Source: Corynebacterium lizhenjunii (lineage in GTDB: Bacteria; Actinomycetota; Actinomycetes; Mycobacteriales; Mycobacteriaceae). From it: a stretch of 64,000 nt of DNA. The notes beneath the pieces are model-generated. The model was not told the DNA's origin. It was given only the letters and a program-made list of their open reading frames with translations, and did not search any database. Position numbers and translations under genes: made by a program. Location: contig NZ_CP064954.1 in the NCBI RefSeq assembly GCF_011038655.2, forward strand, positions 2,542,001 through 2,606,000. The letters are read 5' to 3'. Shown piece by piece: positions 32,361-41,414 of the stretch. Position 1 is the first letter of the stretch, and each line of letters begins with the position of its first letter.

Positions 32361-33800
32361 ATGGACCAGAGCCAACAGGCGGCGCTGCCCACAGTGCTCG
32401 AGGGCATTGTGGCCGCGCGGCGCACGCACCTGCCCGCCATCCGTGAGCGCCTCGCGCACGTGGACTTGGACGCCCTGCCGCGCTCGCAGCGCTCCTTTAC
32501 GGAAGCACTGCGGGGAACCAACCGCTTCATTATGGAATGCAAGTCCTCCTCGCCGTCGCTGGGGGTAATTCGCGCGCACTACGAGCCGGGCGCGATTGCG
32601 CGGATCTACTCGCGCTATGCCTCTGCGATTTCGGTGCTCTGCGAGCCGGAGCGCTTTGGCGGGGACTATGACCACCTGCAAACAGTGGCGCTGTCCACGC
32701 ACCTGCCGGTGCTATGTAAGGACTTCATCATTGATCCCATTCAGGTCTATGCGGCACGATACTATGGCGCCGACGCCATCTTGTTGATGATGTCCATTGT
32801 GGATGATGAGACCTTCCGGGAGCTCAAGGCCCTGGCGGATTCGCTAGGGCTAGATGTGCTGACGGAGGCGATTACCGCAGAGGAGGTCGAGCGCGCGCGG
32901 GCTTTCGGTGTGGACGTCATTGGGATTAATAACCGCAATCTGCATGACTTGAGCATTGACTTGGAGCGCACCGCGCGTCTGGCCGGTGGGATTCCGGAGG
33001 GCAGCGTGGTGGTTTCGGAATCCGGCATTCGGGACCACGCCACGGTGCGCCGCCTGGGGGCGCACGCGCACGCTTTCCTGGTGGGCTCGCAACTCACCGG
33101 CACCCCGGACGTGGACCGCGCCTGCCGTCTGCTGGCGTTTGGGGAAAATAAGGTGTGCGGATTGACTTCCCCGCGCACCGCCCAGGCCGCCCGCGCCGCC
33201 GGTGCGGTATATGGCGGGCTGGTTTTTGAGGCTTCCTCACCGCGCAGCGTCACGCCGGAGCAAGCCGCCGCCATTATTTCCCAGGAGCCCGGCCTGGATT
33301 ATGTCGCCGTCTCCCGGCGCACCACCGGCTGGGAGGAGCTGGCCCTTGACGGCATCAGCGCCCTGCAGATCCACGCCCCTTACCAAGGCAGTGTCCAGGC
33401 GGAGACCAAGCTGATCGAGTCAGTGCGCGCCGTCGCCGACGGGCGGCAGGTGTGGCGCGCCATCGACATGACCGCCGAGCACGGACCGGAGCTAGCCCAA
33501 CACCTGGCGGAGCTCAGCGCCGACGGCCCGCACGCCCCCGGGTACGTGGAGCGTCTGGTGTTGGACTCCGGCGCGGGCGGTACCGGAACCGCCTTCGATT
33601 GGGGCACGGTGTCACCTGCGGTAGGGAAGTTGGCGTTGCTGGCAGGGGGCATCGGCAAGCACAATGCCAAGGAAGCCCTGGCAGTGGGTACGCTGGGCCT
33701 GGACATTAATTCTGGAGTGGAGACGGCTCCGGGCGTGAAGGATTCTGGGCTCATCGCGCAGACCTTCTCCATCATTCGCACGTATACGGACGCGCCTTAA
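32361..33800 (+). CDS. trpCF: Indole-3-glycerol phosphate synthase / phosphoribosylanthranilate isomerase fusion
   Basis: A 479-residue bifunctional protein. Residues 1-255 are the TrpC barrel (FIMECKSSSPSLGVIR, LCKDFIIDPIQVYAARYYGA, GINNRNLHDLSIDL, VSESGI). Residues 260-479 are the TrpF barrel (ENKVCGLTSPRTAQAARAAG with the catalytic Cys, YGGLVFEASSPRSV, VLDSGAGGTGTAFDW, LGLDINSGVE). It catalyses the isomerisation and indole-ring-forming steps. The fusion is also known from enterics and other corynebacteria. Confidence 0.95.
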   Translation: MDQSQQAALPTVLEGIVAARRTHLPAIRERLAHVDLDALPRSQRSFTEALRGTNRFIMECKSSSPSLGVIRAHYEPGAIARIYSRYASAISVLCEPERFGGDYDHLQTVALSTHLPVLCKDFIIDPIQVYAARYYGADAILLMMSIVDDETFRELKALADSLGLDVLTEAITAEEVERARAFGVDVIGINNRNLHDLSIDLERTARLAGGIPEGSVVVSESGIRDHATVRRLGAHAHAFLVGSQLTGTPDVDRACRLLAFGENKVCGLTSPRTAQAARAAGAVYGGLVFEASSPRSVTPEQAAAIISQEPGLDYVAVSRRTTGWEELALDGISALQIHAPYQGSVQAETKLIESVRAVADGRQVWRAIDMTAEHGPELAQHLAELSADGPHAPGYVERLVLDSGAGGTGTAFDWGTVSPAVGKLALLAGGIGKHNAKEALAVGTLGLDINSGVETAPGVKDSGLIAQTFSIIRTYTDAP

Positions 33801-33853
33801 GCCCCTCCGGGCGGCGGTGCGAGAGCATTCAGCACAACAACAGAGGATAAAAA

Positions 33854-35077
33854 ATGACGGTTTCACGTGAAACATCGGCGGAGCGGGCGACCCTCCTGCC
33901 GGCTTACTTTGGGGAATTTGGCGGGCAGTTTGTGCCGGAGTCGCTGATTCCCGCACTAGACCAACTGGAGCGCGCGTTTGTGGACGCGCAGAATGACCCA
34001 GAGTTCCGGGCGGAGCTGGCTGGGTACCTCAAGGACTACCTGGGCCGGCCCACCCCGCTGACGGAGGCCACCAAGTTGGGCGGAAAGGCGCGCATCTTCC
34101 TCAAGCGCGAGGACCTGGTGCACGGCGGCGCCCACAAGACCAACCAGGTCATTGGCCAGGCACTACTGGCCAAGCGGATGGGCAAGAAGCGCATTATCGC
34201 CGAGACCGGCGCCGGGCAGCACGGCACGGCCACCGCGTTGGCGTGCGCGCTACTGGATCTGGAGTGCGTGATCTACATGGGCGCTAAAGACGTTGCCCGG
34301 CAGCAGCCCAACGTCTACCGCATGGAGCTGATGGGCGCCAAAGTGGTCCCGGTGGATGCCGGCTCCGGCACCCTCAAGGACGCGGTGAATGAGGCCCTGC
34401 GCGATTGGACCGCCACCTTCCACGAGTCGCACTACCTACTAGGTACCGCAGCTGGACCACACCCGTTCCCCACCATTGTGCGCGAGTTCCACAAGGTGAT
34501 TTCAGAGGAAGCCAAGGCGCAGATGCTGGAGCGCACCGGCGGCTTGCCAGACGTGGTTGTCGCCTGCGTGGGCGGTGGGTCCAATGCCATCGGCATGTTT
34601 GCGGACTTCATCGAAGACGAGTCCGTGGAGCTGGTGGGCGCGGAGCCCGGCGGCCAGGGCCTGGACTCCGGGAAGCATGGCGCCACCATCAACAATGGCA
34701 CCGTGGGCATTCTCCACGGCGCACGCTCCTACCTCATGCGCACAGCGGACGGCCAGGTGGAGGAGTCCTATTCCATCTCCGCCGGTCTGGACTACCCGGG
34801 CGTGGGCCCGCAGCACGCCCACCTGGTGCAGACTGGCCGCGCGAAATACGTCGGCATCACGGACGCGGAGGCCCTGGAGGCGTTCCAGATCCTCAGCCGC
34901 ACCGAGGGCATAATCCCCGCGCTGGAGTCCTCGCATGCGCTGGCCTACGCCCTCAAGCGCAAGGAAGAAGACATCACCATCTTGGTGTGCCTGTCCGGCC
35001 GCGGGGACAAGGACATCGATCACGTGCGCCGCACCCTGGAGCAACACCCTGAATACGTGTCCAAGGAGGACAACTAA
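33854..35077 (+). CDS. trpB: Tryptophan synthase beta chain
   Basis: A 407-residue PLP enzyme condensing indole with serine. [20 protein letters not shown] carries the PLP lysine (about residue 95); [10 protein letters not shown] and [12 protein letters not shown] bind substrate and phosphate. AGAGGA precedes the ATG by 6 nt. Codons 2-7 (TVSRETS) are written by a parS sequence, so the protein's extreme N-terminus is partly dictated by a chromosome-partition site. The stop overlaps the trpA start by one base. Confidence 0.96.
   Translation: MTVSRETSAERATLLPAYFGEFGGQFVPESLIPALDQLERAFVDAQNDPEFRAELAGYLKDYLGRPTPLTEATKLGGKARIFLKREDLVHGGAHKTNQVIGQALLAKRMGKKRIIAETGAGQHGTATALACALLDLECVIYMGAKDVARQQPNVYRMELMGAKVVPVDAGSGTLKDAVNEALRDWTATFHESHYLLGTAAGPHPFPTIVREFHKVISEEAKAQMLERTGGLPDVVVACVGGGSNAIGMFADFIEDESVELVGAEPGGQGLDSGKHGATINNGTVGILHGARSYLMRTADGQVEESYSISAGLDYPGVGPQHAHLVQTGRAKYVGITDAEALEAFQILSRTEGIIPALESSHALAYALKRKEEDITILVCLSGRGDKDIDHVRRTLEQHPEYVSKEDN
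33859..33874. other. parS partition site 3, inside the start of trpB
   Basis: GGTTTCACGTGAAACA, 15 of 16 consensus bases, within codons 2-7 of trpB. ParB bound here would sit in the trp transcript path. Confidence 0.9.
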
Positions 35078-35907
35078 TGAGCCGTTATGAGCAACTCTTT
35101 GCCGCCCTGCGCGAGCGCGGCGAGGGCGCCTTCGTCCCCTTCATCATGCTGGGGGACCCCACCCCGGAAGCCGCCCTGGCGGTGGTGCGTGCCGCAGTAG
35201 CTGGCGGTGCCGACGCCCTGGAGCTCGGCGTACCTTTCTCCGACCCCGTGGCCGACGGCCCCACCATCCAGGCCTCCCACGTGCGCGCGCTACACAATGG
35301 TGCCACCGTCGATGCCGCCGTGGAGCAAGTCCGCGCCATCCGCGCCGAATTCCCGGAGCTGCCCCTGGGCCTGCTGATCTACGGCAACGTGGCCTTTACT
35401 CGCGGCTTGGACAAGTTCTACGCCGACTTTGCGGCCGCGGGTGCAGACTCCATTTTGCTTCCCGATGTCCCCGTGCGAGAAGGCGCCCCCTTCGCCGCGG
35501 CTGCTGAGCGCGCCGGTGTTGCGCCGATCTTCATTGCCCCGGCCCGCGCCTCCGAGCAGACCCTGGCCGGGGTGGCCAAGCACTCCCGTGGCTATATCTA
35601 CGCCATCTCCCGCGATGGCGTGACCGGCACGGAGAAAGAATCCCAGACCCTGGGCCTGGAAGAAGTAGTGGAGAATGTGGCGCGCTTTGGCGGCGCCCCG
35701 GTGTTGCTGGGCTTTGGTATCTCCACCCCGGAGCACGTGGCTGCTGCCGTGCACGCAGGCGCCGCCGGGGCCATCACCGGCTCGGCACTGACCAAGATCA
35801 TCGAAAGCCACCTGGATGCTTCACACCAGGTGGCAGATGTTGCGGCCCTAGCCGCGGATGTTACGGAATTCGTCGCCACGATGAAGGCCGCGACGCGCCT
35901 GGCCTAG
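35077..35907 (+). CDS. trpA: Tryptophan synthase alpha chain
   Basis: A 276-residue TIM barrel that splits indole-3-glycerol phosphate. The catalytic Glu is in ALELGVPFSDPVADGPTIQA (about residues 46-65) and Asp in LLPDVPVREG; GFGISTPEHVAA and AAGAITGSAL bind phosphate. It is the last trp gene and overlaps trpB by one base. A converging symporter gene ends 14 bp downstream; no clear terminator lies between. Confidence 0.96.
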   Translation: MSRYEQLFAALRERGEGAFVPFIMLGDPTPEAALAVVRAAVAGGADALELGVPFSDPVADGPTIQASHVRALHNGATVDAAVEQVRAIRAEFPELPLGLLIYGNVAFTRGLDKFYADFAAAGADSILLPDVPVREGAPFAAAAERAGVAPIFIAPARASEQTLAGVAKHSRGYIYAISRDGVTGTEKESQTLGLEEVVENVARFGGAPVLLGFGISTPEHVAAAVHAGAAGAITGSALTKIIESHLDASHQVADVAALAADVTEFVATMKAATRLA

Positions 35908-35921
35908 ACAACCGTGACAGC

Positions 35922-37154
35922 CTAGGCGGTCTCCGCAGTGGTGGCGGCCGCTGCGGCATCCTCCTCAGCTTCGAGGTCGCTAATCTTATCGCGCGCGAAG
36001 CGGTCAACGATCATGGCAATCGCGCCATCGCCGGTCACGTTGGCTGCGGTGCCCACGGAGTCGATGGCAATGTAGGCGGCAATCATCAACGCCACCAGGG
36101 AGTCATCGAAGCCCATGTTGGATTGCAGCAGACCCACGGCCACCATCACGGCACCGCCGGGAACGCCCGGGGCGGCGACCATCATAATGCCCAGCAGGAA
36201 GATGAAGCCCAGGGCGGTGCCCAAGCTGACATCCATGCCAGTCAGGTACACGATGGCGAAGGCGTAGAGCGTCAGCTTCATCATGGAGCCGGAGAGGTGA
36301 ATAGTGGCGCACAGCGGGATCACAAACCCGGCCACCGGCTTAGAGATGCCGTTCTTGAGCGCCGAGTCCAGCGTCACCGGAATGGTGGCTGCGGACGAGG
36401 ACGTACCCAGGGCGGTGAAGTAGGCAGGTGCCATGACCTTCAGGGCGCTAAAAGGATTGCGGCCCGCGATGGCACCAGCCACCAGGTACTGCAACACCAG
36501 GTAAAGCACGCTCATGATGACGGCGGCGATGAGCACCTTGGTGAACGCCACCAAGACATCGGCCAGGTTGCCATTCATGCCCAGGCTGAGGAACATGCCA
36601 AAGATGTACAGCGGCAGCAGCGGGATAACAAAGCCCCAAATCACCTTGATCACCACGGCCTCGAGTTCCTTGGTCAGGTTGAAGAGGTTCTCGGATTTCA
36701 CGGTGGTCATGGCCACGCCCACGCAGAAGCTCAGCAGCAGGGCGGTCATCACCTCAAAGGGCGCGGGCATCTCCACGGTGAAGTACGGCGCCAGCGCGCC
36801 TTCGTCAATATCAGAAACGCCGGTATTGATGCTCTGCCCCGCCAGCAGGACGGGATAGAGGGTAATGGAAAAAACGTAGGCGATGATGCCGGATAGAATG
36901 GTGGAGCCATAGGCAATTCCCGCAGTGATGCCCAACCACTTCCCGGCACCGCGGCCCAGGCCGGCGATAGCCGGCGCCACCAGGGCGAAGATCAGCACCG
37001 GAATAAAGAAGCTGAGGAAGCCGGAGAACAGCCCGTTGAAGGTGGCGAACACGCGGCCCAGCCACTCTGGCATAAAGAAGCTGAACGCGATACCTAAGAT
37101 GATGGCAAAGACAATCTTCAGCAGCAGATTGTCTGAAATTTTCTTGCGAGTCAT
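35922..37154 (-). CDS. Dicarboxylate/amino acid:cation symporter (DAACS family)
   Basis: A 410-residue sodium- or proton-coupled carrier. ATG 37154 is chosen with GGAAAG 7 nt upstream. The protein begins MTRKKISDNLLLKIVFAIIL. Conserved features include the serine-rich reentrant loop ALGTSSSAATIPVTL (about residue 265), KPVAGFVIPLCATIHLSGS, and APGVPGGAVM. The substrate may be glutamate, serine/threonine or C4 acids. The C-terminus ends in an Ala/Glu/Asp-rich cytoplasmic tail. Confidence 0.88.
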   Translation of the reverse strand: MTRKKISDNLLLKIVFAIILGIAFSFFMPEWLGRVFATFNGLFSGFLSFFIPVLIFALVAPAIAGLGRGAGKWLGITAGIAYGSTILSGIIAYVFSITLYPVLLAGQSINTGVSDIDEGALAPYFTVEMPAPFEVMTALLLSFCVGVAMTTVKSENLFNLTKELEAVVIKVIWGFVIPLLPLYIFGMFLSLGMNGNLADVLVAFTKVLIAAVIMSVLYLVLQYLVAGAIAGRNPFSALKVMAPAYFTALGTSSSAATIPVTLDSALKNGISKPVAGFVIPLCATIHLSGSMMKLTLYAFAIVYLTGMDVSLGTALGFIFLLGIMMVAAPGVPGGAVMVAVGLLQSNMGFDDSLVALMIAAYIAIDSVGTAANVTGDGAIAMIVDRFARDKISDLEAEEDAAAAATTAETA

Positions 37155-37407
37155 GAGAGCGCTTTCCACAAAGAGTACAGGTACAAAACGAACAGATGGG
37201 TGTACGAGCCTGCGCCGATTGCCGCGCCGCTAGCGCACGACAATCAACATCACAATATCTGTCACTCGAACAGTTATTGACTGTACCTGCAGGCAGCGCA
37301 TACCTATAAATTGCGCGAATAATATCTATCCTTAGCCTGCCGATGCCTCTCCCGCGCCCCTGCCGCCGATGCTTCCTCTGCCTGCCAGGCCGGTTAAACT
37401 ATTAAGC

Positions 37408-37872
37408 ATGGCTGTTTTCGGTGTTATCCTCCTGGTGTTCGCTGCGTTTCTGTTGATAGTGGGTGGGCTAGCTGCACTCAAGCGCTTACCGGGAAATAAT
37501 GTTTTTGGTCTACGCGTGGAGGAGGCCCGTGCTTCCCAAGAAGCCTGGGAGGTCTCCCACGCGGTGGCCGGTCCGGTGTGGGCACTGGGCGGACTCTCTC
37601 TACTCTTTGGCGGTCTCGTCGCCTTCATTGCACAGGGCTGGATGTGGCTGCTGCCGATCGTGAGCGTGATAGTCGCCGTCCTGGCGGTTTCCGTGGGCGC
37701 CAACTTAGGCGCCCGTGCTGCCTACCTCTTCCACCAGAACCAGAAGGATGCCGCGGGGGGCTGCGGGGAGAGCTGCAATTGTGGTGGCCACGGGGAGGCC
37801 GAGTCCGCACCGGCTCCGGCAGTGGACCTGGGCGCGCTGCGTCAGGCTGCCCAGCAAGCGGATCACAAATAG
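37408..37872 (+). CDS. SdpI-like small membrane protein
   Basis: A 154-residue protein with three hydrophobic helices (VFGVILLVFAAFLLIVGGLA, VWALGGLSLLFGGLVAFIA, LPIVSVIVAVLAVSVGANLG) and the LPGNNVFGLRVEEARASQEA loop typical of SdpI-type proteins. The ATG at 37408 has a TAAACT element 7 nt before it, which suggests a leaderless mRNA. The C-terminal tail holds a Cys cluster (CGESCNCGGHGE) that could bind a metal. A strong terminator follows. Confidence 0.65.
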   Translation: MAVFGVILLVFAAFLLIVGGLAALKRLPGNNVFGLRVEEARASQEAWEVSHAVAGPVWALGGLSLLFGGLVAFIAQGWMWLLPIVSVIVAVLAVSVGANLGARAAYLFHQNQKDAAGGCGESCNCGGHGEAESAPAPAVDLGALRQAAQQADHK

Positions 37873-37901
37873 GACCATAACTGACGGCGAAAACTAGGTG
37901 C

Positions 37902-37932
37902 GCGGGGACGGTATAACCGTCCCCGCCTTTTT
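37902..37932 (+). terminator. Rho-independent terminator after the SdpI-like gene
   Basis: Arms GCGGGGACGG and CCGTCCCCGC (perfect 10 bp), loop TATAA, followed by CTTTTT. Confidence 0.9.
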
Positions 37933-38272
37933 AGCACTGTGGCGCTATTCGGTTAATGATGGGGGTCCCATGGGGATGGGTCGATTTGCGAGTCATTCCC
38001 GCCACAATTCGCCGCAGAACTGAAAAGTTGAATTCAACGCGTCGGAACAATCAGGTGTATCGGGATATAACCTTACACTCTCACATAGTCTCGGGAGCTG
38101 AAACAACCCCCGAGCATTCCGCGTTTGTGAACCACCAACCAGATTAGAGGCGTGGAGGAAGATTGTCGAGGGGTGGGGAAGATCCTTTAGGCAGGAGGAG
38201 TGTGGACCTAAAGCCTCACAAATTCAGCTGGAACCGGGCGGCGGGATGACATCGGCCGGTTCTAAAGGCACA
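37933..38272. other. Intergenic region upstream of the lipoprotein gene
   Basis: About 340 bp. A 63-codon open frame (37956-38147) has no ribosome binding site or recognisable product. A small hairpin CTCGGG...CCCGAG lies at 38089-38113. No known riboswitch was recognised. Confidence 0.5.
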
Positions 38273-38932
38273 ATGGAGGGCATGCAAAAATTCCGCACGC
38301 TCGCCATCCTCGGCGCAGCTTCACTTGCCCTGGCCGCTTGCTCTCCCGGAAATGAGTCCCCCTCGACGGTTACCGTGACCGCAACTCCGACTGAGACCAC
38401 CACTTCGGCAGCGGCCTCCGCTTCTGCCGCCCCCACTTCTTCCGCAAGCGAGACCGCAGGAAGTACCACCGCTGCTGCCTCCGGCTCCGCCGCGCACTTG
38501 ATCAACGCCAGCGGTCTGCGTTCCAACCTGACCCAGGCTGGTTATGACTGCATTGATGTTGACGAGTGTGTGCGCAGCGTAGGTGATGCCTTCTTGGTGA
38601 TCGACTTTGACGAAGATTCAATTGAAAGCAAGATCAAGAACGCAGGCGACAACCTGGAGGAGCTTGCCGATACCCTCATTTCTGACATCGGCGTGGCTCT
38701 CGGCTCCCGCGACTATGGTGGAACCACCTGGACCGAGATCAAGGACTGGTCCCTGGATCACCTTGAGGGCGGTAAGACCACTCTGGGCCGCGTGGAGTTG
38801 GATCATGAAAACAGCTGGGCCAAGCATCAGCGCGCTGACTACCACCATGATCACGAGATGAAGCCGGACGATCATCCACACGACGCGTACAGCTCCGACT
38901 ACGAAGCCGAGTTTAAGTTCCTCTCGCTTTAA
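38273..38932 (+). CDS. Secreted lipoprotein of unknown function
   Basis: A 219-residue protein starting MEGMQKFRTLAILGAASLAL with the lipobox LAAC (Cys near 23). A Ser/Thr/Ala-rich linker of about 45 residues follows (TVTVTATPTETTTSAAASAS), then a folded domain with two Cys (YDCIDVDECVRSVGDAFLVI) and a His/Asp-rich end (RADYHHDHEMKPDDHPHDAY). The linker suggests that the domain is held away from the membrane within the wall. The His/Asp patch could bind metal. No family was recognised. Confidence 0.75.
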   Translation: MEGMQKFRTLAILGAASLALAACSPGNESPSTVTVTATPTETTTSAAASASAAPTSSASETAGSTTAAASGSAAHLINASGLRSNLTQAGYDCIDVDECVRSVGDAFLVIDFDEDSIESKIKNAGDNLEELADTLISDIGVALGSRDYGGTTWTEIKDWSLDHLEGGKTTLGRVELDHENSWAKHQRADYHHDHEMKPDDHPHDAYSSDYEAEFKFLSL

Positions 38933-38946
38933 CTCGCTGCTAACAC

Positions 38947-38973
38947 TGAGGCCCCTCGTTGCGCGGGGCCTCA
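38947..38973 (+). terminator. Hairpin after the lipoprotein gene
   Basis: Arms TGAGGCCCC and GGGGCCTCA with a 9-nt loop, without a T-run. The segment TTGCGCGGGGCCTCA recurs at 38993-39007. Confidence 0.65.
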
Positions 38974-39027
38974 GGTTGCGCAGGGCTTCAGTGTTGCGCG
39001 GGGCCTCACGTCATTCCCATTCTGCAT

Positions 39028-39043
39028 GGTTTCACGTGAAACC
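39028..39043. other. parS partition site 4
   Basis: GGTTTCACGTGAAACC in the intergenic gap 34 bp before the Rieske protein gene. Confidence 0.88.
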
Positions 39044-39076
39044 TCATAGAGCGCCCAGACGCGCTAGGGTAGAGGC

Positions 39077-39451
39077 ATGACTCAAACCTGCTCCCGACGA
39101 ATGTTTCTCCTCGGCACCGCCACCACGCTCGCCGGCGCCTACTTGGCAGCCTGTGGTAAAGAGGCGAGTGCGGAGATTAGCGCCACTGAAATCCCCGTGG
39201 GATCTGGCATTATCCTGGACGGCGTCATCTTCGCCCAACCCACGGAAGGCGAGTTCAAGGCCTACTCGCAAACTTGCCCGCACCAGAACAATGCGATCAC
39301 CAAGATCGATGGTGGCAATGCCATCTGCACCTCCCACTTCAGCACCTTTGATCTTGCCACCGGTGAAGTCCTCAGCGGTCCCGCCGGACGCGGAATGACG
39401 GAATACCAGGTAGAAACAGACGGCTCTACGGTGCGCAATATCGTTAATTAG
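39077..39451 (+). CDS. Exported Rieske 2Fe-2S lipoprotein
   Basis: A 124-residue protein. The N-terminus MTQTCSRRMFLLGTATTLAG has a twin-arginine motif and a following lipobox-like LAAC. The Rieske cluster ligands are CPH (SQTCPHQNN) and CTSH (AICTSHFSTFDLATG). A Tat-exported, membrane-anchored iron-sulfur protein is expected, since the cluster would be inserted before export. The redox partner is not known. Confidence 0.85.
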   Translation: MTQTCSRRMFLLGTATTLAGAYLAACGKEASAEISATEIPVGSGIILDGVIFAQPTEGEFKAYSQTCPHQNNAITKIDGGNAICTSHFSTFDLATGEVLSGPAGRGMTEYQVETDGSTVRNIVN

Positions 39452-39480
39452 ACCCTGCGCAGCCAGTACACTGTGTACCC

Positions 39481-40467
39481 ATGCTGCAACGCCTATCCAA
39501 ACCTGACCCGCTGATCGTCCTGATCATCGCTGCGGTAGTCCTCGCCATTGCCGTCCCGGCACGCGGCACCTTCGCCGAAGCCTTTTCCACGGCGGTCAAC
39601 ATTGCCATCGCGGTGCTCTTCTTCCTCTACGGCGCGCGCCTGTCCACCCAGGAGGCCCTCGCGGGTCTGAAGCACTGGAAGCTCCACGCCACCATCTTGG
39701 CCTGCACCTTTCTCATCTACCCGATCATCGGCTTAATCCTGCGTCCGGTGGAATTCCTGGTTGGGCACGAAATGTACCTGGGCATCCTTTACCTGACCCT
39801 GGTACCCTCCACGGTGCAATCCTCGGTGGCATTTACCTCCATCGCCCGCGGGAACGTTGCCGGAGCCATCGTCTCCGCCTCTCTGTCCAACCTGGCCGGG
39901 GTTATCCTCACCCCGCTGTTGGTCATGTTGCTCATGGGCGCAGGCAACGGCATCCATATTGACGCCTCCGTATTCTTAGAGATCTCCCTCCTCCTGCTCG
40001 CTCCCTTCATCCTGGGGCAACTGTGCCGCCGCTGGGTCGCCGACTTCGCCGCCAATAAGGCAACCAAGATTGTGGACCGGGGTTCCATTGCCATGGTGGT
40101 CTACTCCGCCTTCAGTGCCGGCGTAGTAGGGGGGATCTGGTCTGACATTAGCGTCTGGCAAATCCTCTTCCTCGTCGGATTCTCCATTGTCCTGGTAACC
40201 CTCATGCTCTGGCTCACCCGGTTGCTGGGCTCCAAACTGCACTTCACCCGCGCGGATACCATCGCCATCGAGTTTTGCGGTACCAAGAAATCCCTTGCCA
40301 CCGGGTTGCCCATGGCCTCAGTAATCTTCGCCGCGGGCGGCGCCCAACTAGCGCTCTTGGTCTTGCCGCTGATGATCTTCCACCAGGTCCAATTAATGAT
40401 CTGCTCTTGGCTCGCTGCCCGCTACGGCCGCCGTAACGACGATCTCGCAGCCAACCCGGCAGGGTAG
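39481..40467 (+). CDS. BASS-type (bile acid:sodium symporter-like) transporter
   Basis: A 328-residue membrane protein with about nine to ten helices. Segments such as AVLFFLYGARLSTQEALAGL, LTLVPSTVQSSVAFTSIARG and IEFCGTKKSLATGLPMASVI match the SBF-like group to which E. coli YfeH belongs. The substrate is not known; organic anions are typical. It begins 29 bp after the Rieske gene and may be co-transcribed. Confidence 0.8.
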   Translation: MLQRLSKPDPLIVLIIAAVVLAIAVPARGTFAEAFSTAVNIAIAVLFFLYGARLSTQEALAGLKHWKLHATILACTFLIYPIIGLILRPVEFLVGHEMYLGILYLTLVPSTVQSSVAFTSIARGNVAGAIVSASLSNLAGVILTPLLVMLLMGAGNGIHIDASVFLEISLLLLAPFILGQLCRRWVADFAANKATKIVDRGSIAMVVYSAFSAGVVGGIWSDISVWQILFLVGFSIVLVTLMLWLTRLLGSKLHFTRADTIAIEFCGTKKSLATGLPMASVIFAAGGAQLALLVLPLMIFHQVQLMICSWLAARYGRRNDDLAANPAG

Positions 40468-40478
40468 ACTTTGCCCCC

Positions 40479-40793
40479 ATGAGCACATTTTTGTACGTAC
40501 GCACTGAGCTGGACGTGCCCGGCGTGGGATCTGCGATTCACCTGGCGGAGTTGGAGGAACTCAGTGCCAGCGAGTGCCGTCTGCACCGGCTCCTCGCCCT
40601 AGCCCCCAACGAGTCAGTGGTGGGCGCAGCCACCCCGCACGCCAGCCACGGCGGGGCCGACATCCCCCAAGAGCGCGTGCCGCACCCGAATGCCTACGCC
40701 GACTACCCAAACATTTCTGCCAGCTACATCGAGCCCACTGAATTCGAGGGCCTCTGGAGCGAAGCTGCAGCACAATTCCCCGGTCTCTCCTAA
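40479..40793 (+). CDS. Hypothetical 104-residue protein
   Basis: Starts MSTFLYVRTELDVPGVGSAI 11 bp behind the transporter gene. Soluble, slightly acidic, without recognised motif; contains ECRLHRLLALAPNESVVGAA and ends AAAQFPGLS. Codon use and GC are similar to the upstream genes, so it is probably real. The function is not known. Confidence 0.5.
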   Translation: MSTFLYVRTELDVPGVGSAIHLAELEELSASECRLHRLLALAPNESVVGAATPHASHGGADIPQERVPHPNAYADYPNISASYIEPTEFEGLWSEAAAQFPGLS

Positions 40794-41033
40794 CTCCGGC
40801 CCTTAAGCAGCAAGCTGCTGAGCTCTTATGACGGCACTCCAACGCGGGTCAATATATGGGACTGTTCCGCTGCTCTTTAGAGCAGTCCAGGGCCGGTCTG
40901 TATCTGTCTTTATCGATCCGCGCGGAGCCGGGAGTAGCGCGTCCTTGCGAAATATATTCGTATATCGTATGGTGGGCCATGGATTCTAGTTATGAGAATC
41001 ACACACCTGTTTACCACAAGATTGGAGGAAACG

Positions 41034-41072
41034 ATGCTCTATAGGCGACCATTTGGAAAGCGTGCCGCTTAA
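41034..41072 (+). CDS. Very short ORF (12 residues) coupled to a membrane protein gene
   Basis: ATG 41034 follows GGAGG with 5 nt spacing. The product MLYRRPFGKRAA is strongly basic. Its stop is 3 nt before the ATG of the 97-residue membrane protein, which has no good ribosome site of its own, so the short ORF probably carries ribosomes to it. An overlapping 21-codon frame (40979-41044) is an alternative. Whether the peptide itself acts is open. Confidence 0.4.
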   Translation: MLYRRPFGKRAA

Positions 41073-41075
41073 AAA

Positions 41076-41369
41076 ATGACCGAACAAAAGTCAGACTCAA
41101 TCGGAAAAGCGCAGATAATTTCAGCCAGTGCGACGCTCCTCGGAATGGGAATTACCTGGACTTTAGTTGTCATCTACCGCCTCCATGTGAAGGAAATAGA
41201 GGGGGAATGGGGCAACCTGCTGTTGGCATCCGGCGGCCTAGGTTTCGGATGTTCTGCGCTGTACGTCGCATTTCTCCAGCGGAAGCGGCTTGTCCTTTTC
41301 ATAACAATGGGTTCGCTAACGAGTATCTTCTTGCTCGTTGCATTGGCCTTCTACTCAGGAGCTCTATAG
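41076..41369 (+). CDS. Small membrane protein (97 residues)
   Basis: Three hydrophobic segments (IISASATLLGMGITWTLVVI, LLLASGGLGFGCSALYVAFL, LVLFITMGSLTSIFLLVALA) with a short acidic loop KEIEGEWG. The region 40800-41400 has visibly lower GC than its surroundings, which suggests acquired DNA. No family was recognised. Confidence 0.55.
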   Translation: MTEQKSDSIGKAQIISASATLLGMGITWTLVVIYRLHVKEIEGEWGNLLLASGGLGFGCSALYVAFLQRKRLVLFITMGSLTSIFLLVALAFYSGAL

Positions 41370-41414
41370 TCAGTCCTATAGTCACAGCGCAAGCCGCCGT
41401 GCTGGTCTAAGTGA

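Noticed and set aside
34405..35052. Plus-strand frame overlapping trpB
   Set aside because: Very Arg/Gly-rich translation out of frame with trpB; a product of high GC at the third position.
36123..36896. Plus-strand frame opposite the DAACS symporter
   Set aside because: His/Gln/Gly-rich antisense translation without any domain.
37956..38147. 63-codon frame before the lipoprotein gene
   Set aside because: No ribosome site, no motif, and atypical codon use for the region.
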